Part shown: positions 1 to 9,040 of the stretch, in pieces | Numbering within the stretch: position 1 is the first letter of the stretch | How the letters are laid out: each line of letters opens with the position of its first letter | Assembly: GCA_023957975.1 (NCBI GenBank) | Contig: JAMLGM010000002.1 | Span: 186,001 to 250,000 of the forward strand | Origin: Microthrixaceae bacterium | GTDB taxonomy: Bacteria > Actinomycetota > Acidimicrobiia > Acidimicrobiales > Microtrichaceae | Direction: 5' to 3' | DNA length: 64,000 bases | Position numbers and translations under genes: made by a program | Notes under the pieces: generated by a model | The model's database searches: none | The model's input: only the letters and a program-made list of their open reading frames with translations | What the model was told of the DNA's origin: nothing

Positions 1-1
1 G

Positions 2-430
2 TGGGGCTTCGTCGAGCGCGTGTTCACCACGACCCCGAGCGGGGAATCGACCCGCGACGAACCGGCGCCGAATCGCACGCAGGCCGAGCGGACCATGGAG
101 GACGACGCAAACCGCATGGTCTCCATCGTCGGCGCGGTGGGTCTCGGTTCCCAGCTCACCGAGGATGGGCTCGGCCCGCTGTTGCAGTTCCTCGCCCTGC
201 TCAACATGGCGATCGGCATCTTCAACCTGATCCCGCTGCCCCCGTTCGACGGCGGCCATGTCCTGATCGGCACCTACGAAAAGATCCGGGAGTTGTTGCG
301 TCGCGACGGTCGTCGGTATCTCGCCGACTACGCCAAGATCATGCCGGTCGCGACAGGTGTGGTGATCATCATGGCGGCGATCGGGCTGATGGCCATCTAT
401 CTCGATATTGCAGATCCGGTGCAGATTTGA
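2..430 (+). CDS. rseP: RIP metalloprotease RseP/Rip1, C-terminal fragment
   Basis: This is the 3' end of a site-2 (intramembrane) zinc metalloprotease of family M50; the frame is open from the left edge, so the N-terminal HExxH half lies outside the window. The visible part has the second metal-ligand segment, IPLPPFDGGH, between two hydrophobic stretches, and a last membrane helix rich in I, M and A near the C-terminus. The family cleaves membrane-bound anti-sigma factors. ispG follows 45 bases downstream, the usual actinobacterial dxr-rseP-ispG order, which supports the call. Confidence 0.85.
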   Translation, partial: WGFVERVFTTTPSGESTRDEPAPNRTQAERTMEDDANRMVSIVGAVGLGSQLTEDGLGPLLQFLALLNMAIGIFNLIPLPPFDGGHVLIGTYEKIRELLRRDGRRYLADYAKIMPVATGVVIIMAAIGLMAIYLDIADPVQI

Positions 431-462
431 GCCGCTGGGTCATGATCGTCGTTCAGACTCGG

Positions 463-468
463 TAGGTT
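463..468 (+). promoter_or_regulatory. -10 hexamer of ispG, leaderless type
   Basis: TAGGTT followed by 7 bases and then the ATG of ispG, with no Shine-Dalgarno between. Transcription would start at or next to the start codon. No clear -35 is visible. Confidence 0.5.
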
Positions 469-475
469 CAGTCCC

Positions 476-1699
476 ATGGAAGCCGGTTCGATCTCGTTCC
501 CCCGTCGCAATACCCGCCAGGTGATGGTCGGCAAGGTGCCGGTCGGTGGTGGCGCGCCGATTTCGGTGCAGTCGATGACGACCACAAAGACTGCGGATGT
601 CGATGGCACGCTGCAGCAGATCTACGCCCTCGCGGCTGCCGGCTGCGACATCGTGCGCTGTACCTGCAACGAACAGGAGGCGGCCGAGGGGCTGGCCCGC
701 ATCGTGCCGCGCAGCCCGGTGCCGATCGTCGCCGACATCCATCACCAATACAAGATGGCACTCGCTGCGCTCGAGGCCGGAGTGGCCTGCCTTCGGTTGA
801 ACCCGGGCAACATCCGCAAGCCCGAACACATCAAGTTGGTGGCGGCCGAATGTCGTGACCGGGGCGTGCCCATCCGTATCGGGGTGAACGGGGGTTCGCT
901 CGACCCGGATCTGTATGAGAAGTACGGCGGCAAGGTCACCCCCGAGGCGATGGTCGAGTCGGCGATGACCGAGCTTCGCTACTTCGAGGAGGTCGGCTTC
1001 GATGACGTGAAGATCTCGGTGAAGGCGTCGAATGTTCCGCTGATGATCGCCGCATACCGCATGCTGGCCGACGCCTGCGACTACCCGCTGCATCTCGGCG
1101 TGACCGAGGCGGGGCCCGGAAGTAGCGGGCTGCTGAAGGCGACGGCGGGGATCGCCACGTTGCTCGCGGAGGGCATCGGCGACACGATCCGCTATTCGCT
1201 CACCGCCGATCCGGTGGAGGAGGCCCGTGCCGGCCGCCAACTGCTCGAGGCGCTGGGGTTGCGTGAGCGCAAGAACGTCGACCTCATCGCCTGCCCGAGT
1301 TGTGGCCGTGCCGAGGTCGACGTGATCGCGGTGGCAGAGGCGGCACAACGGGCGTTCGGCGATCGCCAGATTCCGCTGCAGGTTGCGGTGATGGGCTGCG
1401 TTGTGAACGGTCCGGGTGAGGCCCGCGACGCCGATATCGGCATCGCTGCGGGCAACAAGCGTGGTCACCTGTTCGTGCGAGGTACCAACGTCGCGGTTGT
1501 GCCGGAGGACGAGATGGTCGACACGCTCGTCGAATGGGCGGAGTTCATCGTCGAACACGGCGTTGAGCGCGCGCTCGAGCGCGGTGATCTGCAGGCGGCG
1601 AAGGAGGCGGCCGAACGCGATCGCCTGCAACTGCTCGACGACAAGGGCGCGGATGCGAACGCCTCGGAGCAGCGGGTCGAATTGATCCGCAAGCTGTGA
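476..1699 (+). CDS. ispG: 4-hydroxy-3-methylbut-2-enyl diphosphate synthase (flavodoxin/ferredoxin type)
   Basis: IspG/GcpE carries out the penultimate step of the MEP pathway, reducing the cyclic diphosphate MEcPP to HMBPP with a [4Fe-4S] cluster. At 407 residues it has the short bacterial form. The N-terminal TIM-barrel region contains VQSMTTTKT and the ADIHH segment. The cluster ligands are visible as ACPSCGRAE (C273, C276) and MGCVVNGPGEA (C308, with E315), matching the known CxxC...C...E pattern. The start is the ATG right after the TAGGTT promoter. The stop overlaps the start of the next gene (TGATG), so the two are probably co-translated. Confidence 0.97.
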   Translation: MEAGSISFPRRNTRQVMVGKVPVGGGAPISVQSMTTTKTADVDGTLQQIYALAAAGCDIVRCTCNEQEAAEGLARIVPRSPVPIVADIHHQYKMALAALEAGVACLRLNPGNIRKPEHIKLVAAECRDRGVPIRIGVNGGSLDPDLYEKYGGKVTPEAMVESAMTELRYFEEVGFDDVKISVKASNVPLMIAAYRMLADACDYPLHLGVTEAGPGSSGLLKATAGIATLLAEGIGDTIRYSLTADPVEEARAGRQLLEALGLRERKNVDLIACPSCGRAEVDVIAVAEAAQRAFGDRQIPLQVAVMGCVVNGPGEARDADIGIAAGNKRGHLFVRGTNVAVVPEDEMVDTLVEWAEFIVEHGVERALERGDLQAAKEAAERDRLQLLDDKGADANASEQRVELIRKL

Positions 1700-2655
1700 T
1701 GGGTCCGCGGTTGGGGTCGGGTTCGCCGGCGGTCCGGGTGTCTGCAGTCGCTTTGTCGGCGGTGTTCGTCTGCGCAATGGCGACGGCATGCGGCGGCGAT
1801 GACGACGCGGGGGTTCCTGCTTCGACGACCGAGTTCGTCATGCCCACGACGACGTCCACATCCGGTTCAGAGCCGGGCGTGGAGCCAGATGTGGAGTCGG
1901 GTTTGGAGGGCGACGAGGACGTATCCGACGGCGATTTCTACGCTGAGTTGGGATTCACCGACGAGGAGATTTCCTGTCTCCTCGCAAGCCCCATCCACGC
2001 CGACCTGATCTCGGCGCCGGCGATCTCGGCGCCGGGCGACCCGACACCGTCGAGTGTGCTGTTGCACTACGAAGGGGCAACGTCGCCGGTCGTCATCTCC
2101 ATGTCGCTCACGACCAGTACGGCGGTCGAGGCACAGGTGCTGGCGCAGCTTGCTGGCGACTGCGCCAGCGCAGACCAGTTGAATGTGCTCGCCGCGGCCA
2201 ACGGGGAGGCGCTCGATGCTCAGGTCATCGACGAGATACTCCCGGAGTACCTCGCCTCCCGGCGGCTCGACGGGGCCGACGACACTGAGTTGGCGTGTCT
2301 CGACACGGCGTTTCGGAGCGCACCGGCGTTCCTTGGCCCGGTCGTGGACGCCCCTGCGCTGATCGAATCGGCCTGTGCGTCTGCCGAGCGCCGCGGGGCT
2401 TGGCGGCAGTCGGCCCTTCGTCGGGGATTGTCGGTCACCGACGCAACCTCCGCGGAGACCGACTGCCTGATCGCCACACCCGATGATCTTGCGGCACTTG
2501 ATTCGGTGCTCGCTGCAATCGAGGTCGAGGGCGGAAGCAACGTCGAACTTCTCGACGACGCCTCGACAACGTGTGTGTCCGCACGACGCCTGGGAGTTAT
2601 TGGTGCCCAGATTGCCGAGCAAGGCGGTGACTTCGGGGTCGAGCAGCTGAGCTGA
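1699..2655 (+). CDS. putative secreted lipoprotein of unknown function
   Basis: This 318-residue protein begins with a hydrophobic signal segment (AVALSAVFVCAMATAC), and the first cysteine is followed by GGDDD, as in a lipoprotein exported and anchored outside the membrane. The lipobox is weak because A or M replaces the usual leucine. A linker rich in T, S, E and D follows, then an Ala/Leu-rich, mostly helical domain with several cysteines and repeated CL/AS segments. The ATG at 1699 overlaps the ispG stop; a GTG one codon earlier (1696) is possible. I do not recognise the family. The link to ispG is positional only. Confidence 0.75.
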   Translation: MGPRLGSGSPAVRVSAVALSAVFVCAMATACGGDDDAGVPASTTEFVMPTTTSTSGSEPGVEPDVESGLEGDEDVSDGDFYAELGFTDEEISCLLASPIHADLISAPAISAPGDPTPSSVLLHYEGATSPVVISMSLTTSTAVEAQVLAQLAGDCASADQLNVLAAANGEALDAQVIDEILPEYLASRRLDGADDTELACLDTAFRSAPAFLGPVVDAPALIESACASAERRGAWRQSALRRGLSVTDATSAETDCLIATPDDLAALDSVLAAIEVEGGSNVELLDDASTTCVSARRLGVIGAQIAEQGGDFGVEQLS

Positions 2656-2738
2656 CGAGGCCCCTCGCTGGTGCAGGATTGACCGTTGTTGGCCGCTCTG
2701 GCCGCTGTTGCTGGGGTGCCTGGCTTTGATTTCCAGCG

Positions 2739-2768
2739 ATTCTCGAGAATTCTCGAGGATTCTCGGCG
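2739..2768. repeat. three 10-bp tandem copies of ATTCTCGAG-type repeat (possible operator)
   Basis: ATTCTCGAGA, ATTCTCGAGG and ATTCTCGGCG follow one another with a 10-bp period. The first two create a perfect 16-bp palindrome at 2742-2757 (CTCGAGAATTCTCGAG). The block lies about 30-60 bases upstream of the -10 hexamer of the DUF222/HNH gene, one helical turn per copy, as expected of stacked regulator sites. Regulator unknown. Confidence 0.45.
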
Positions 2769-2798
2769 TCTCGGGGCTTCGTTGTCGGGGGTTCCGTT

Positions 2799-2804
2799 TA
2801 GTAT
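2799..2804 (+). promoter_or_regulatory. -10 hexamer of the DUF222/HNH gene, leaderless type
   Basis: TAGTAT is followed by 7 bases and then ATG at 2812. It argues for that ATG as start rather than the in-frame TTG at 2686, because the repeat array would otherwise be coding. Confidence 0.5.
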
Positions 2805-2811
2805 CAAACGC

Positions 2812-4311
2812 ATGTTCGAGGGCTTCGACAGCGAACTGAATAACCTGGGTTCCGGGATCGACGATGTGACGGTCCTGTTCGAGCTGCAACGCCGTTTGGA
2901 TCTACACATGATCGACGTGTTGGGCGAACTGGACGCTGTTGGGATGACCGACATCGTCGAAGGCCTGTCCACCAAAGCGTGGGTGTCGAAGACCGCTCGT
3001 TGTTCCGGGGTGACCGCGGCGCGACGGGTGTCGGTGGCTCGGGCGGTGCGGCGCCGGTATCGACCCGACGTGTTGGACCGGCTCCGCTCCGGTGTTGCGG
3101 GGTTTGATCACCTGGTCGTGATCGGACGGTGGTCGAACCCGAGGATCGAACCCACCTGGTCCGACAACGCCGGACCAATGCTGGACCTCGCGGAACATTT
3201 GACGTTCGCGAAATGGGAGAAAGTCATCGCCGCGTTGGCACGCCTCGTCGACACCGACGGCACCGAACCCGCCCCACCAGCAGAAGAGTCCTGGCTCGAC
3301 CTGCGCGACATCCACGGCCCCGACGGTGTCATCGGTGTGGAAATCGTCGGAGAGTTCTTCGGCGACTACGCGGAGGTTGTACGCCAGGCCATCACCGACG
3401 CCACCGCACGTCACCGCAAACAGGTCCGCAACGACGCTGAACAGTTCGACCGGTCACCGACGACATCAGAATCCCAACTACGGGCGAAAGCGTTGATGGA
3501 CCTGTGCCGGTTCGGCACCCAGTTCACCCTGTCGGGTAACTACCGGCCAGGAACCGCCGAAGTCACCATCATCTTGCAGGCCGACGAACACGGTAAACCA
3601 CGCGCGTATTCGCCTACGGGTGATCCACTCACCGCGGACGTGATCGAACGGATGATGTGTGACCCAGAACTACGTGCCGTGCTGTTGGACTCGTTGGGCC
3701 AACCGCTCGATGTTGGCCATAGCGTCCGGTTGGCGACCGATGCTCAACGCGCCGCACTCGCCGCACGCGACGGGGGGTGTTGTTTCCCCGGCTGCGAAGC
3801 ACCCGCCCACCACACCGAAGCCCACCACGTCCGCCATCACCGCAACGGCGGCGCAACCGCGGTCAACAACCTGGCGTGTCTGTGCCCACACCACCACGGA
3901 CTCGTACACCGCGTCGGATGGGCCATGCACATCACCACCGACGGATGGACCCTCTACACCCACCCCTGCGGGATCACGATCTGGGGACAACAACACGGCG
4001 TACAACGCCAAGGCCCCCTCCCCGAAGAACTCAACACCCAACCCGAACCACCGGCCCGACCGAAGGTGAAAGTCCGCGGCGGAACCGTCGATCTCGCTGA
4101 CGCGATCGCCACCATCCGCCGCCGCTACGACCGCATGGCCGCCACCCCCGACACCCGCATGTACCGACCCCACGACGCCCGCCGGTCAAACACAGGCCGC
4201 AACTCGGGCCGGAGCAGCCGAACCGGCGGAGCGACGAGGGCCGGGCGCCCCACAGTCGGGCAACTCTCACTCACCCCGACCAAACCACCCCAACCACCGA
4301 TACGCCAATGA
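2812..4311 (+). CDS. DUF222 domain protein with C-terminal HNH nuclease motif
   Basis: 499 residues. The N-terminal two thirds is the mostly helical DUF222 region. The C-terminal part (about residues 320-370) has the complete HNH signature: CFPGC, TEAHHVRHH, NLACLCPHHH, LVH, with two Cys pairs for a structural zinc and the catalytic histidines. A basic, Arg/Thr/Pro-rich tail follows. The family is very abundant and multi-copy in actinobacteria and is often assumed to be a nuclease linked to mobile or repeat DNA, but no role is established. The ATG at 2812 is chosen from the promoter position. Confidence 0.9.
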   Translation: MFEGFDSELNNLGSGIDDVTVLFELQRRLDLHMIDVLGELDAVGMTDIVEGLSTKAWVSKTARCSGVTAARRVSVARAVRRRYRPDVLDRLRSGVAGFDHLVVIGRWSNPRIEPTWSDNAGPMLDLAEHLTFAKWEKVIAALARLVDTDGTEPAPPAEESWLDLRDIHGPDGVIGVEIVGEFFGDYAEVVRQAITDATARHRKQVRNDAEQFDRSPTTSESQLRAKALMDLCRFGTQFTLSGNYRPGTAEVTIILQADEHGKPRAYSPTGDPLTADVIERMMCDPELRAVLLDSLGQPLDVGHSVRLATDAQRAALAARDGGCCFPGCEAPAHHTEAHHVRHHRNGGATAVNNLACLCPHHHGLVHRVGWAMHITTDGWTLYTHPCGITIWGQQHGVQRQGPLPEELNTQPEPPARPKVKVRGGTVDLADAIATIRRRYDRMAATPDTRMYRPHDARRSNTGRNSGRSSRTGGATRAGRPTVGQLSLTPTKPPQPPIRQ

Positions 4312-4407
4312 ACCGGCGAGCGAGTTCCGGGTACTCGTCTTTGGTGACTCACCCGCATCCGCGGGCCGTTGACGCGCGCCGGTTCGCGCTCCTGTGTCGT
4401 TGGCGAT

Positions 4408-4453
4408 GGCTCGGGTCGGCCAGTGTCGTCGGCCAGTGTCGTCGGCCCGAGCC
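4408..4453. terminator. inverted repeat between convergent genes, with 13-bp tandem repeat in the loop
   Basis: GGCTCGGG (4408-4415) pairs with CCCGAGCC (4446-4453). The loop holds two tandem copies of CGGCCAGTGTCGT. It lies between the ends of the HNH gene (plus) and the proA-like gene (minus), so it may end transcription from both sides. There is no U-tract. Confidence 0.35.
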
Positions 4454-4455
4454 GC

Positions 4456-5952
4456 CTACCGGTGGACGCTCGGGTCGCTCTGGGTGACCCGGGTGCGCAC
4501 GGCATAGACGGAGTCGCCGCTCAAGACGCCGCCGCGGCCGAACAGGCGCCCCGCCTCCCAGTTCGACAGTCCGAGTTCGGGTTTGCCGAGCGCGTACTGA
4601 CCATCCACCCAGCGGGTGAACCCGTTGCCGACAAAGGGCGCGTCGATCAATTCGTAGAAGCGATCCTGTTCGCTGTCGTCGGAGCTGATGAGCGAAACGA
4701 CGAAGTGGGGCGAGTGGGCGTTGAACAACTCGATGGCCTCGTCGGTCGAGTCGACGACGACGAGGGAGATCTCGGGCGACTCCTCCCATTCCCACTCGGT
4801 GCCGAGCGAGCCGAGGGCGATCGGCTCGGCGCCTGGCTCCTCGACGGCGCCCTCCGCTCGCGTGATGGCGGTGGTCTCGAACCACACGGCATCGACATAG
4901 TCCTCGGCGCCGGGGGCGACATGCAGCTTCGGGTTGGTGCCCCGACGCTCGGCCGCGGAGCGCAACGAGGACAGCACCGCGGGGACGAGTTCTTCGGCCC
5001 GGTCCTTCACGACGGCGGCGACATTGAGGGTGTTGCACACCTTGCGATCGAGGGAATGCAACACCGCCTGCGACAATGCACCGGCGTCTGCGGTGGAGTC
5101 GGCAACCATCCAGGCGCCGCCGGTGCCGTGCAGGCTCACCGGGTTGCCGGCCTCGCGGGCGACCGTTCCCAACTGTGCGACCGCCGGCCCCGAGCCGCGC
5201 GCCACCGCCAGTCCCAGGCGAGGGTCGGCGAACATCGCCCAGCCCGCCGCGTGCGCGGCGGACTCGACGAGCGACGCCGCGCCCTCGGGCAACCCCGCCT
5301 CGGCAAGCGCAGGGTTGAGTGCGTGGGAAACGATCGCCTTCGCGGTGCCGAGCGCGTCGGAACCGATGCGAAAGACCACGGTGTTGCCCGATCGGATGAC
5401 CCCGCAGGCATCGGCGAAGACATTGGGGCGACCTTCGAACACGAACCCGACGACGCCGAGTCCGGCGCGCCGCAACTCGACCTGCCAGCCCTCGTGTTGC
5501 ACGGTCTCGAGCACCGATCCGCGACCAGAGGGCGCCGCCGCCCACGAGCGGAGCCCCTCGGCCATGTCGGCTCGCATCGTGTCCGAGAGCACCAGGCGAG
5601 TGGTCGAACGTCCCTTGACCTTCGCGGCCTCGACATCGGCGGCGTTGGCCTCGGCGATCGGAGCGAAGGCGGCGTCGTCGCCGAGCCGCCGGGCGAACGC
5701 CTCGAAGAACGCGGTGATCTGCTCGTCGCTGACGGCGCCCATCCTTGCGAACGCATCGACAGCAGCACCGACGGCACGTCCGGCGATCTCGGCCTCCGCT
5801 GCAGGAATGTGCAACACGGCGTCGCCGGCGACGGTGAGGCGATCGCCGGGTTGCCATGCCGCAGCGAGTTCGGGGGTGACGCGAATGACGCGGTCGCCGC
5901 CAGCGAGAATCGCCATCCCGGCGGTGAGCGTGGTGAGGGCTTCGGTGGTCAT
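4456..5952 (-). CDS. proA: glutamate-5-semialdehyde dehydrogenase (gamma-glutamyl phosphate reductase) homologue
   Basis: The family reduces gamma-glutamyl phosphate to glutamate 5-semialdehyde in proline synthesis using NADPH. Family landmarks appear in order: a helical N-terminus ending before GLGVVGFVFEGRPNVFADAC, the cofactor segment SGNTVVFRIGS, the cysteine region KVCNTLNV (catalytic Cys), and a C-terminal VDGQYALGKPELGLS segment matching the family's TDGGQFGLGAE. At 498 residues it is clearly longer than typical ProA (about 415), with an extra N-terminal extension of about 50 residues and divergent motifs. No proB is adjacent, so a related acyl-phosphate or aldehyde substrate cannot be excluded. 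Start from the adjacent TAGCGT promoter. Confidence 0.8.
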   Translation of the reverse strand: MTTEALTTLTAGMAILAGGDRVIRVTPELAAAWQPGDRLTVAGDAVLHIPAAEAEIAGRAVGAAVDAFARMGAVSDEQITAFFEAFARRLGDDAAFAPIAEANAADVEAAKVKGRSTTRLVLSDTMRADMAEGLRSWAAAPSGRGSVLETVQHEGWQVELRRAGLGVVGFVFEGRPNVFADACGVIRSGNTVVFRIGSDALGTAKAIVSHALNPALAEAGLPEGAASLVESAAHAAGWAMFADPRLGLAVARGSGPAVAQLGTVAREAGNPVSLHGTGGAWMVADSTADAGALSQAVLHSLDRKVCNTLNVAAVVKDRAEELVPAVLSSLRSAAERRGTNPKLHVAPGAEDYVDAVWFETTAITRAEGAVEEPGAEPIALGSLGTEWEWEESPEISLVVVDSTDEAIELFNAHSPHFVVSLISSDDSEQDRFYELIDAPFVGNGFTRWVDGQYALGKPELGLSNWEAGRLFGRGGVLSGDSVYAVRTRVTQSDPSVHR

Positions 5953-5958
5953 GGAACC

Positions 5959-5964
5959 ACGCTA
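5959..5964 (-). promoter_or_regulatory. -10 hexamer of the proA-like gene, leaderless type
   Basis: On the minus strand TAGCGT is followed by 6 bases (GGTTCC) and the ATG at 5952. Confidence 0.5.
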
Positions 5965-6048
5965 CCCATGGGGCCGGGCGCCGGCGGCCCGCGATTCCTT
6001 GCGTTGACGCCGTTTGCTAGAAAAGAGGCTCGTCGATGAGGGGGTTTC

Positions 6049-7419
6049 GTGGCAGATCTGATTCAGGCACTCGCGGAGATCGTCGGCGCTGGCGCCGCCA
6101 AGTCCGGCGCCGATGCGGGGGACGACTACAGCCACGATGAGGCGCTCAACGCGCAATGGGGTCGACCCGATGCCGTGGTGTTCCCAGAGACCCCCGAGCA
6201 GGTGGCCGCGGTGCTCGCCTATGCGGACGAGCACAAGATCCCCGTCACCGCCCGAGGGGCCGGAACCGGCCTGTCGGGCTCGTGCATCCCGCGTTCCGGC
6301 GGCATCGTTGTCAGCTTCGAGCGGATGAACAACATCCTCGAGATCGACACCGAGAACCACGCAGCGGTCGTGCAGCCGGGCGTGACCCTCGACCAACTCG
6401 ATACGGCACTCGCCCCGCTCGGCCTCGTCTATCCGGTGTTTCCCGGCGAGTACTCGGCCAGCCTCGGCGGCAACGTGAACACCAACGCCGGTGGAATGCG
6501 GGCGGTGAAGTACGGGGTGACGCGCCATCACGTGCTCGGCGTCCAGGCCGCGCTGCCGACCGGCGAGGTGATCCGATCCGGAGGCAAGATCGTGAAGGTC
6601 TCGACGGGGTACGACCTCACCCAGCTCATCATCGGGTCGGAGGGCACGCTCGCGTTGGTCACCGAAGCCACCCTGAAGTTGCATCCTCGCCTTGCCCACG
6701 CCGCGACGATCCTGGCCCCGTTCGCCACACTGGAAGACGTCACCAAGGCCGTGCCCCGCGTCATCGATTCGGGCCTCGGGCCACAGATCCTCGAATACAT
6801 CGACCTGTTGACCATGGCGGCGATGACCGCATCGGGCGACCTCGACCTCGGCATCCCCGAGGAGGTGAAGACCTCGGCGCTCGCGTATCTGGTGGTCGTC
6901 CTCGAGAACTCCCATGACGACCGCCTCGAAGCCGACCTTCATGCGCTCGGCATGTTGCTCAGCGACCTCGGTGCGATGGACGCATACGTGTTGCCCGCAG
7001 GGGCGGCGACGCAGCTCATCGAGGCCCGCGAGAAGGCGTTCTGGCTCGCCAAGGCCAGTGGTGCCAACGACGTGGTCGACATCGTGGTGCCCCGTGCGAC
7101 GATCCCGGAGTTCATGGAGGCGGTCCAGCGCATCGCGGGGGAGACCGCGACGTGGATCGCCGGGTGCGGCCACGCAGGTGACGGCAACGTGCACCTCGGC
7201 GTGTTTCAGGCCGACCCCGAGGTCCGCACCTCGGTGATGATGCAGCTCTACCGGGCCGGCATGGACCTCGGCGGCGCCATTTCGGGAGAGCACGGCATCG
7301 GCACCGAAAAGCGCGGCTACTACCTCGAACTCGAAGACCCGGCCAAGCTCGAGTTGCAACGCCGCATCAAGGCAGCATTCGATCCCAACGGCATCCTCAA
7401 CCCGGGCGCCGTCTTCTAA
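6049..7419 (+). CDS. FAD-linked oxidase, GlcD/D-lactate dehydrogenase family
   Basis: 456 residues with the PCMH-type FAD-binding fold: PETPEQVAAVL, then TARGAGTGLSGSCIP (pyrophosphate-binding region) and EYSASLGGNVNTNAGGMRAVKYG. The C-terminal FAD-oxidase domain ends with GCGHAGDGNVH and GEHGIGTEKRG, both typical of GlcD/Dld and vanillyl-alcohol-oxidase-type enzymes that oxidise 2-hydroxy acids. There is no fused Fe-S domain, and no GlcE or GlcF partner follows. The start is a GTG preceded by GAGGGGG. The next gene (IlvX-like) lies 61 bases downstream and may share the transcript. Substrate not predictable from sequence alone. Confidence 0.88.
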   Translation: MADLIQALAEIVGAGAAKSGADAGDDYSHDEALNAQWGRPDAVVFPETPEQVAAVLAYADEHKIPVTARGAGTGLSGSCIPRSGGIVVSFERMNNILEIDTENHAAVVQPGVTLDQLDTALAPLGLVYPVFPGEYSASLGGNVNTNAGGMRAVKYGVTRHHVLGVQAALPTGEVIRSGGKIVKVSTGYDLTQLIIGSEGTLALVTEATLKLHPRLAHAATILAPFATLEDVTKAVPRVIDSGLGPQILEYIDLLTMAAMTASGDLDLGIPEEVKTSALAYLVVVLENSHDDRLEADLHALGMLLSDLGAMDAYVLPAGAATQLIEAREKAFWLAKASGANDVVDIVVPRATIPEFMEAVQRIAGETATWIAGCGHAGDGNVHLGVFQADPEVRTSVMMQLYRAGMDLGGAISGEHGIGTEKRGYYLELEDPAKLELQRRIKAAFDPNGILNPGAVF

Positions 7420-7480
7420 TCGACGGCACCAACAGCCGCCATTCCAGTCCTTCCAGTCTTTCCAGCCGCAGGAGCATCAC

Positions 7481-9031
7481 ATGAACGGCGCACGCGCACT
7501 CATCCAGACCCTCGTCGACGCCGGGGTCGAGGTGTGTTTCACCAACCCCGGCACCTCCGAGATGCACTTCGTCGCGGCACTCGACGAGGTCGAGGGTATG
7601 ACGGCGATGCTGTGCCTGTTCGAGGGCGGCGCGACCGGTGCTGCCGACGGGTATGCACGTATGGCCGACAAGCCCGCCGCAACCCTGTTGCATCTCGGCC
7701 CGGGGCTCGGCAACGGCTTTGCGAACCTCCACAACGCTCGCCGTGCCGGGGTGCCGATGGTCAACATCGTCGGCGACCACGCGACCTACCACAAGCAGTA
7801 CGACGCCCCGCTCGAATCGGACATGGATGCCGTGGCTGGGGCGTGTTCGGGCGCCGTGATTCGCTCGACGACACCCGATCAGGTCGCCGGGGACGCCGCC
7901 GATGCGGTGGCGCAGTCGTTGGCCTCGCCGAACCAGGTCGTGACCCTCGCGTTACCGGCAGACGTGTGCTGGCTTCCGGCCCCCGGGCCTGTGTCGCCCG
8001 TCGTCCCCGCGGCCCCCAAGCCGGTGGACGAGGCGTTGCTCGCCGAGTTGGCCGCTGCGCTGTCGGAGCCCGGTGCGGTGTTGTTGCTGGGCGGCCGTGC
8101 GTTGCGCGCCGCTCCTCGCGTGGCCGGTGCCCGTGTGGCCGCGGCGACCGGTGCGCGGGTGTTTGCCGAGACCTTCCCCGCCCGCGAGGAGCGTGGGGCC
8201 GGGCTGCCGCCGCTCGACCGGATTGCCTACCTCGCCGAGTTCGCGCAGATGCAACTCGCCGGCGCCACCCGACTCGTCGCCATCGACGCCGCCGCACCCG
8301 TGTCCTTTTTCGCCTACCCGGACAAGGCGTCGGTGCTGACCCCCGACGACTGCGTGGTGACGGTGGTGTCGCGCGAACACGACCCGGCCGAACTGCTCGA
8401 AGCGCTCGCCGCGCACCTCGACGCGCCGGTCGAGGTCGAGGTGGCCGAGCCGTCGCGTCCCGACCTGCCGACCGGGGAACTCACCTCCGAAAGCGTCGCT
8501 GCGGCCATCGGAGCGTTGCTGCCAGAGGGAGCGATCGTCGTCGACGAGGCCAACACCTCCGGACTGTTCATCCCGGGCGCGACCGCTGGCGCTCCACGCC
8601 ATGACTGGCTCTGCCTGCCGGGTGGCGCCATCGGATTCGGCATCCCGACGGCAACCGGTGCCGCGGTGGCCTGTCCGGATCGCCCGGTGCTGAGCCTCGA
8701 GGCCGACGGATCGGCGATGTACACCCTCCAGGCGCTGTGGACCCAGGCCCGCGAGAACCTCAACGTGACGACGGTGATCCTGAAGAACTCCTCCTACGCG
8801 GTGCTGAACATGGAGCTCAGCCGGGTCGGAGCCGAGGCCGGTGGCGAGCAGGCCAAGCGCATGTTGGACCTCACCGGACCCGAACTCGACTTCGTGGCGC
8901 TGGCCCGGGGCCTGGGGGTGGATGCCTCCCGTGCGACCACCGCCGAGGAGTTCGTCACGGCGTTGCGTTCGGGCCTCGCGACCGACGGACCCACCCTCAT
9001 CGAAGCGGTGGTTCCGGCACTCGGTCTGTAG
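7481..9031 (+). CDS. ilvX: ThDP-dependent acetolactate synthase-like protein (IlvX type)
   Basis: 516 residues, close in length and motif order to mycobacterial IlvX. The N-terminal pyrimidine-binding domain has FTNPGTSEMHFVAAL and the activating glutamate in LFEGGATGAADGYAR. A central domain follows, then the C-terminal ThDP/Mg domain with EADGSAMYTLQALW and KNSSYAVLNME. The first glycine of the usual GDG motif is replaced by Ala (ADG), as tolerated in this subgroup. IlvX is annotated as acetohydroxyacid synthase-like but its reaction is not settled; benzoylformate-decarboxylase-like activity is an alternative. A good AGGAG ribosome site lies 8 bases before the ATG. Confidence 0.85.
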   Translation: MNGARALIQTLVDAGVEVCFTNPGTSEMHFVAALDEVEGMTAMLCLFEGGATGAADGYARMADKPAATLLHLGPGLGNGFANLHNARRAGVPMVNIVGDHATYHKQYDAPLESDMDAVAGACSGAVIRSTTPDQVAGDAADAVAQSLASPNQVVTLALPADVCWLPAPGPVSPVVPAAPKPVDEALLAELAAALSEPGAVLLLGGRALRAAPRVAGARVAAATGARVFAETFPAREERGAGLPPLDRIAYLAEFAQMQLAGATRLVAIDAAAPVSFFAYPDKASVLTPDDCVVTVVSREHDPAELLEALAAHLDAPVEVEVAEPSRPDLPTGELTSESVAAAIGALLPEGAIVVDEANTSGLFIPGATAGAPRHDWLCLPGGAIGFGIPTATGAAVACPDRPVLSLEADGSAMYTLQALWTQARENLNVTTVILKNSSYAVLNMELSRVGAEAGGEQAKRMLDLTGPELDFVALARGLGVDASRATTAEEFVTALRSGLATDGPTLIEAVVPALGL

Positions 9032-9034
9032 CGT
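9029..9034 (+). promoter_or_regulatory. -10 hexamer before the carboxyltransferase gene, leaderless type
   Basis: TAGCGT, overlapping the TAG stop of the IlvX-like gene, is followed by 6 bases and ATG at 9041. It suggests separate transcription despite the short gap. Confidence 0.45.
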
Positions 9035-9040
9035 GAACCC

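Noticed and set aside
440..1789. 449-residue minus-strand frame opposite ispG
   Set aside because: ispG is complete with its Fe-S motifs; the opposite frame has no recognisable domain.
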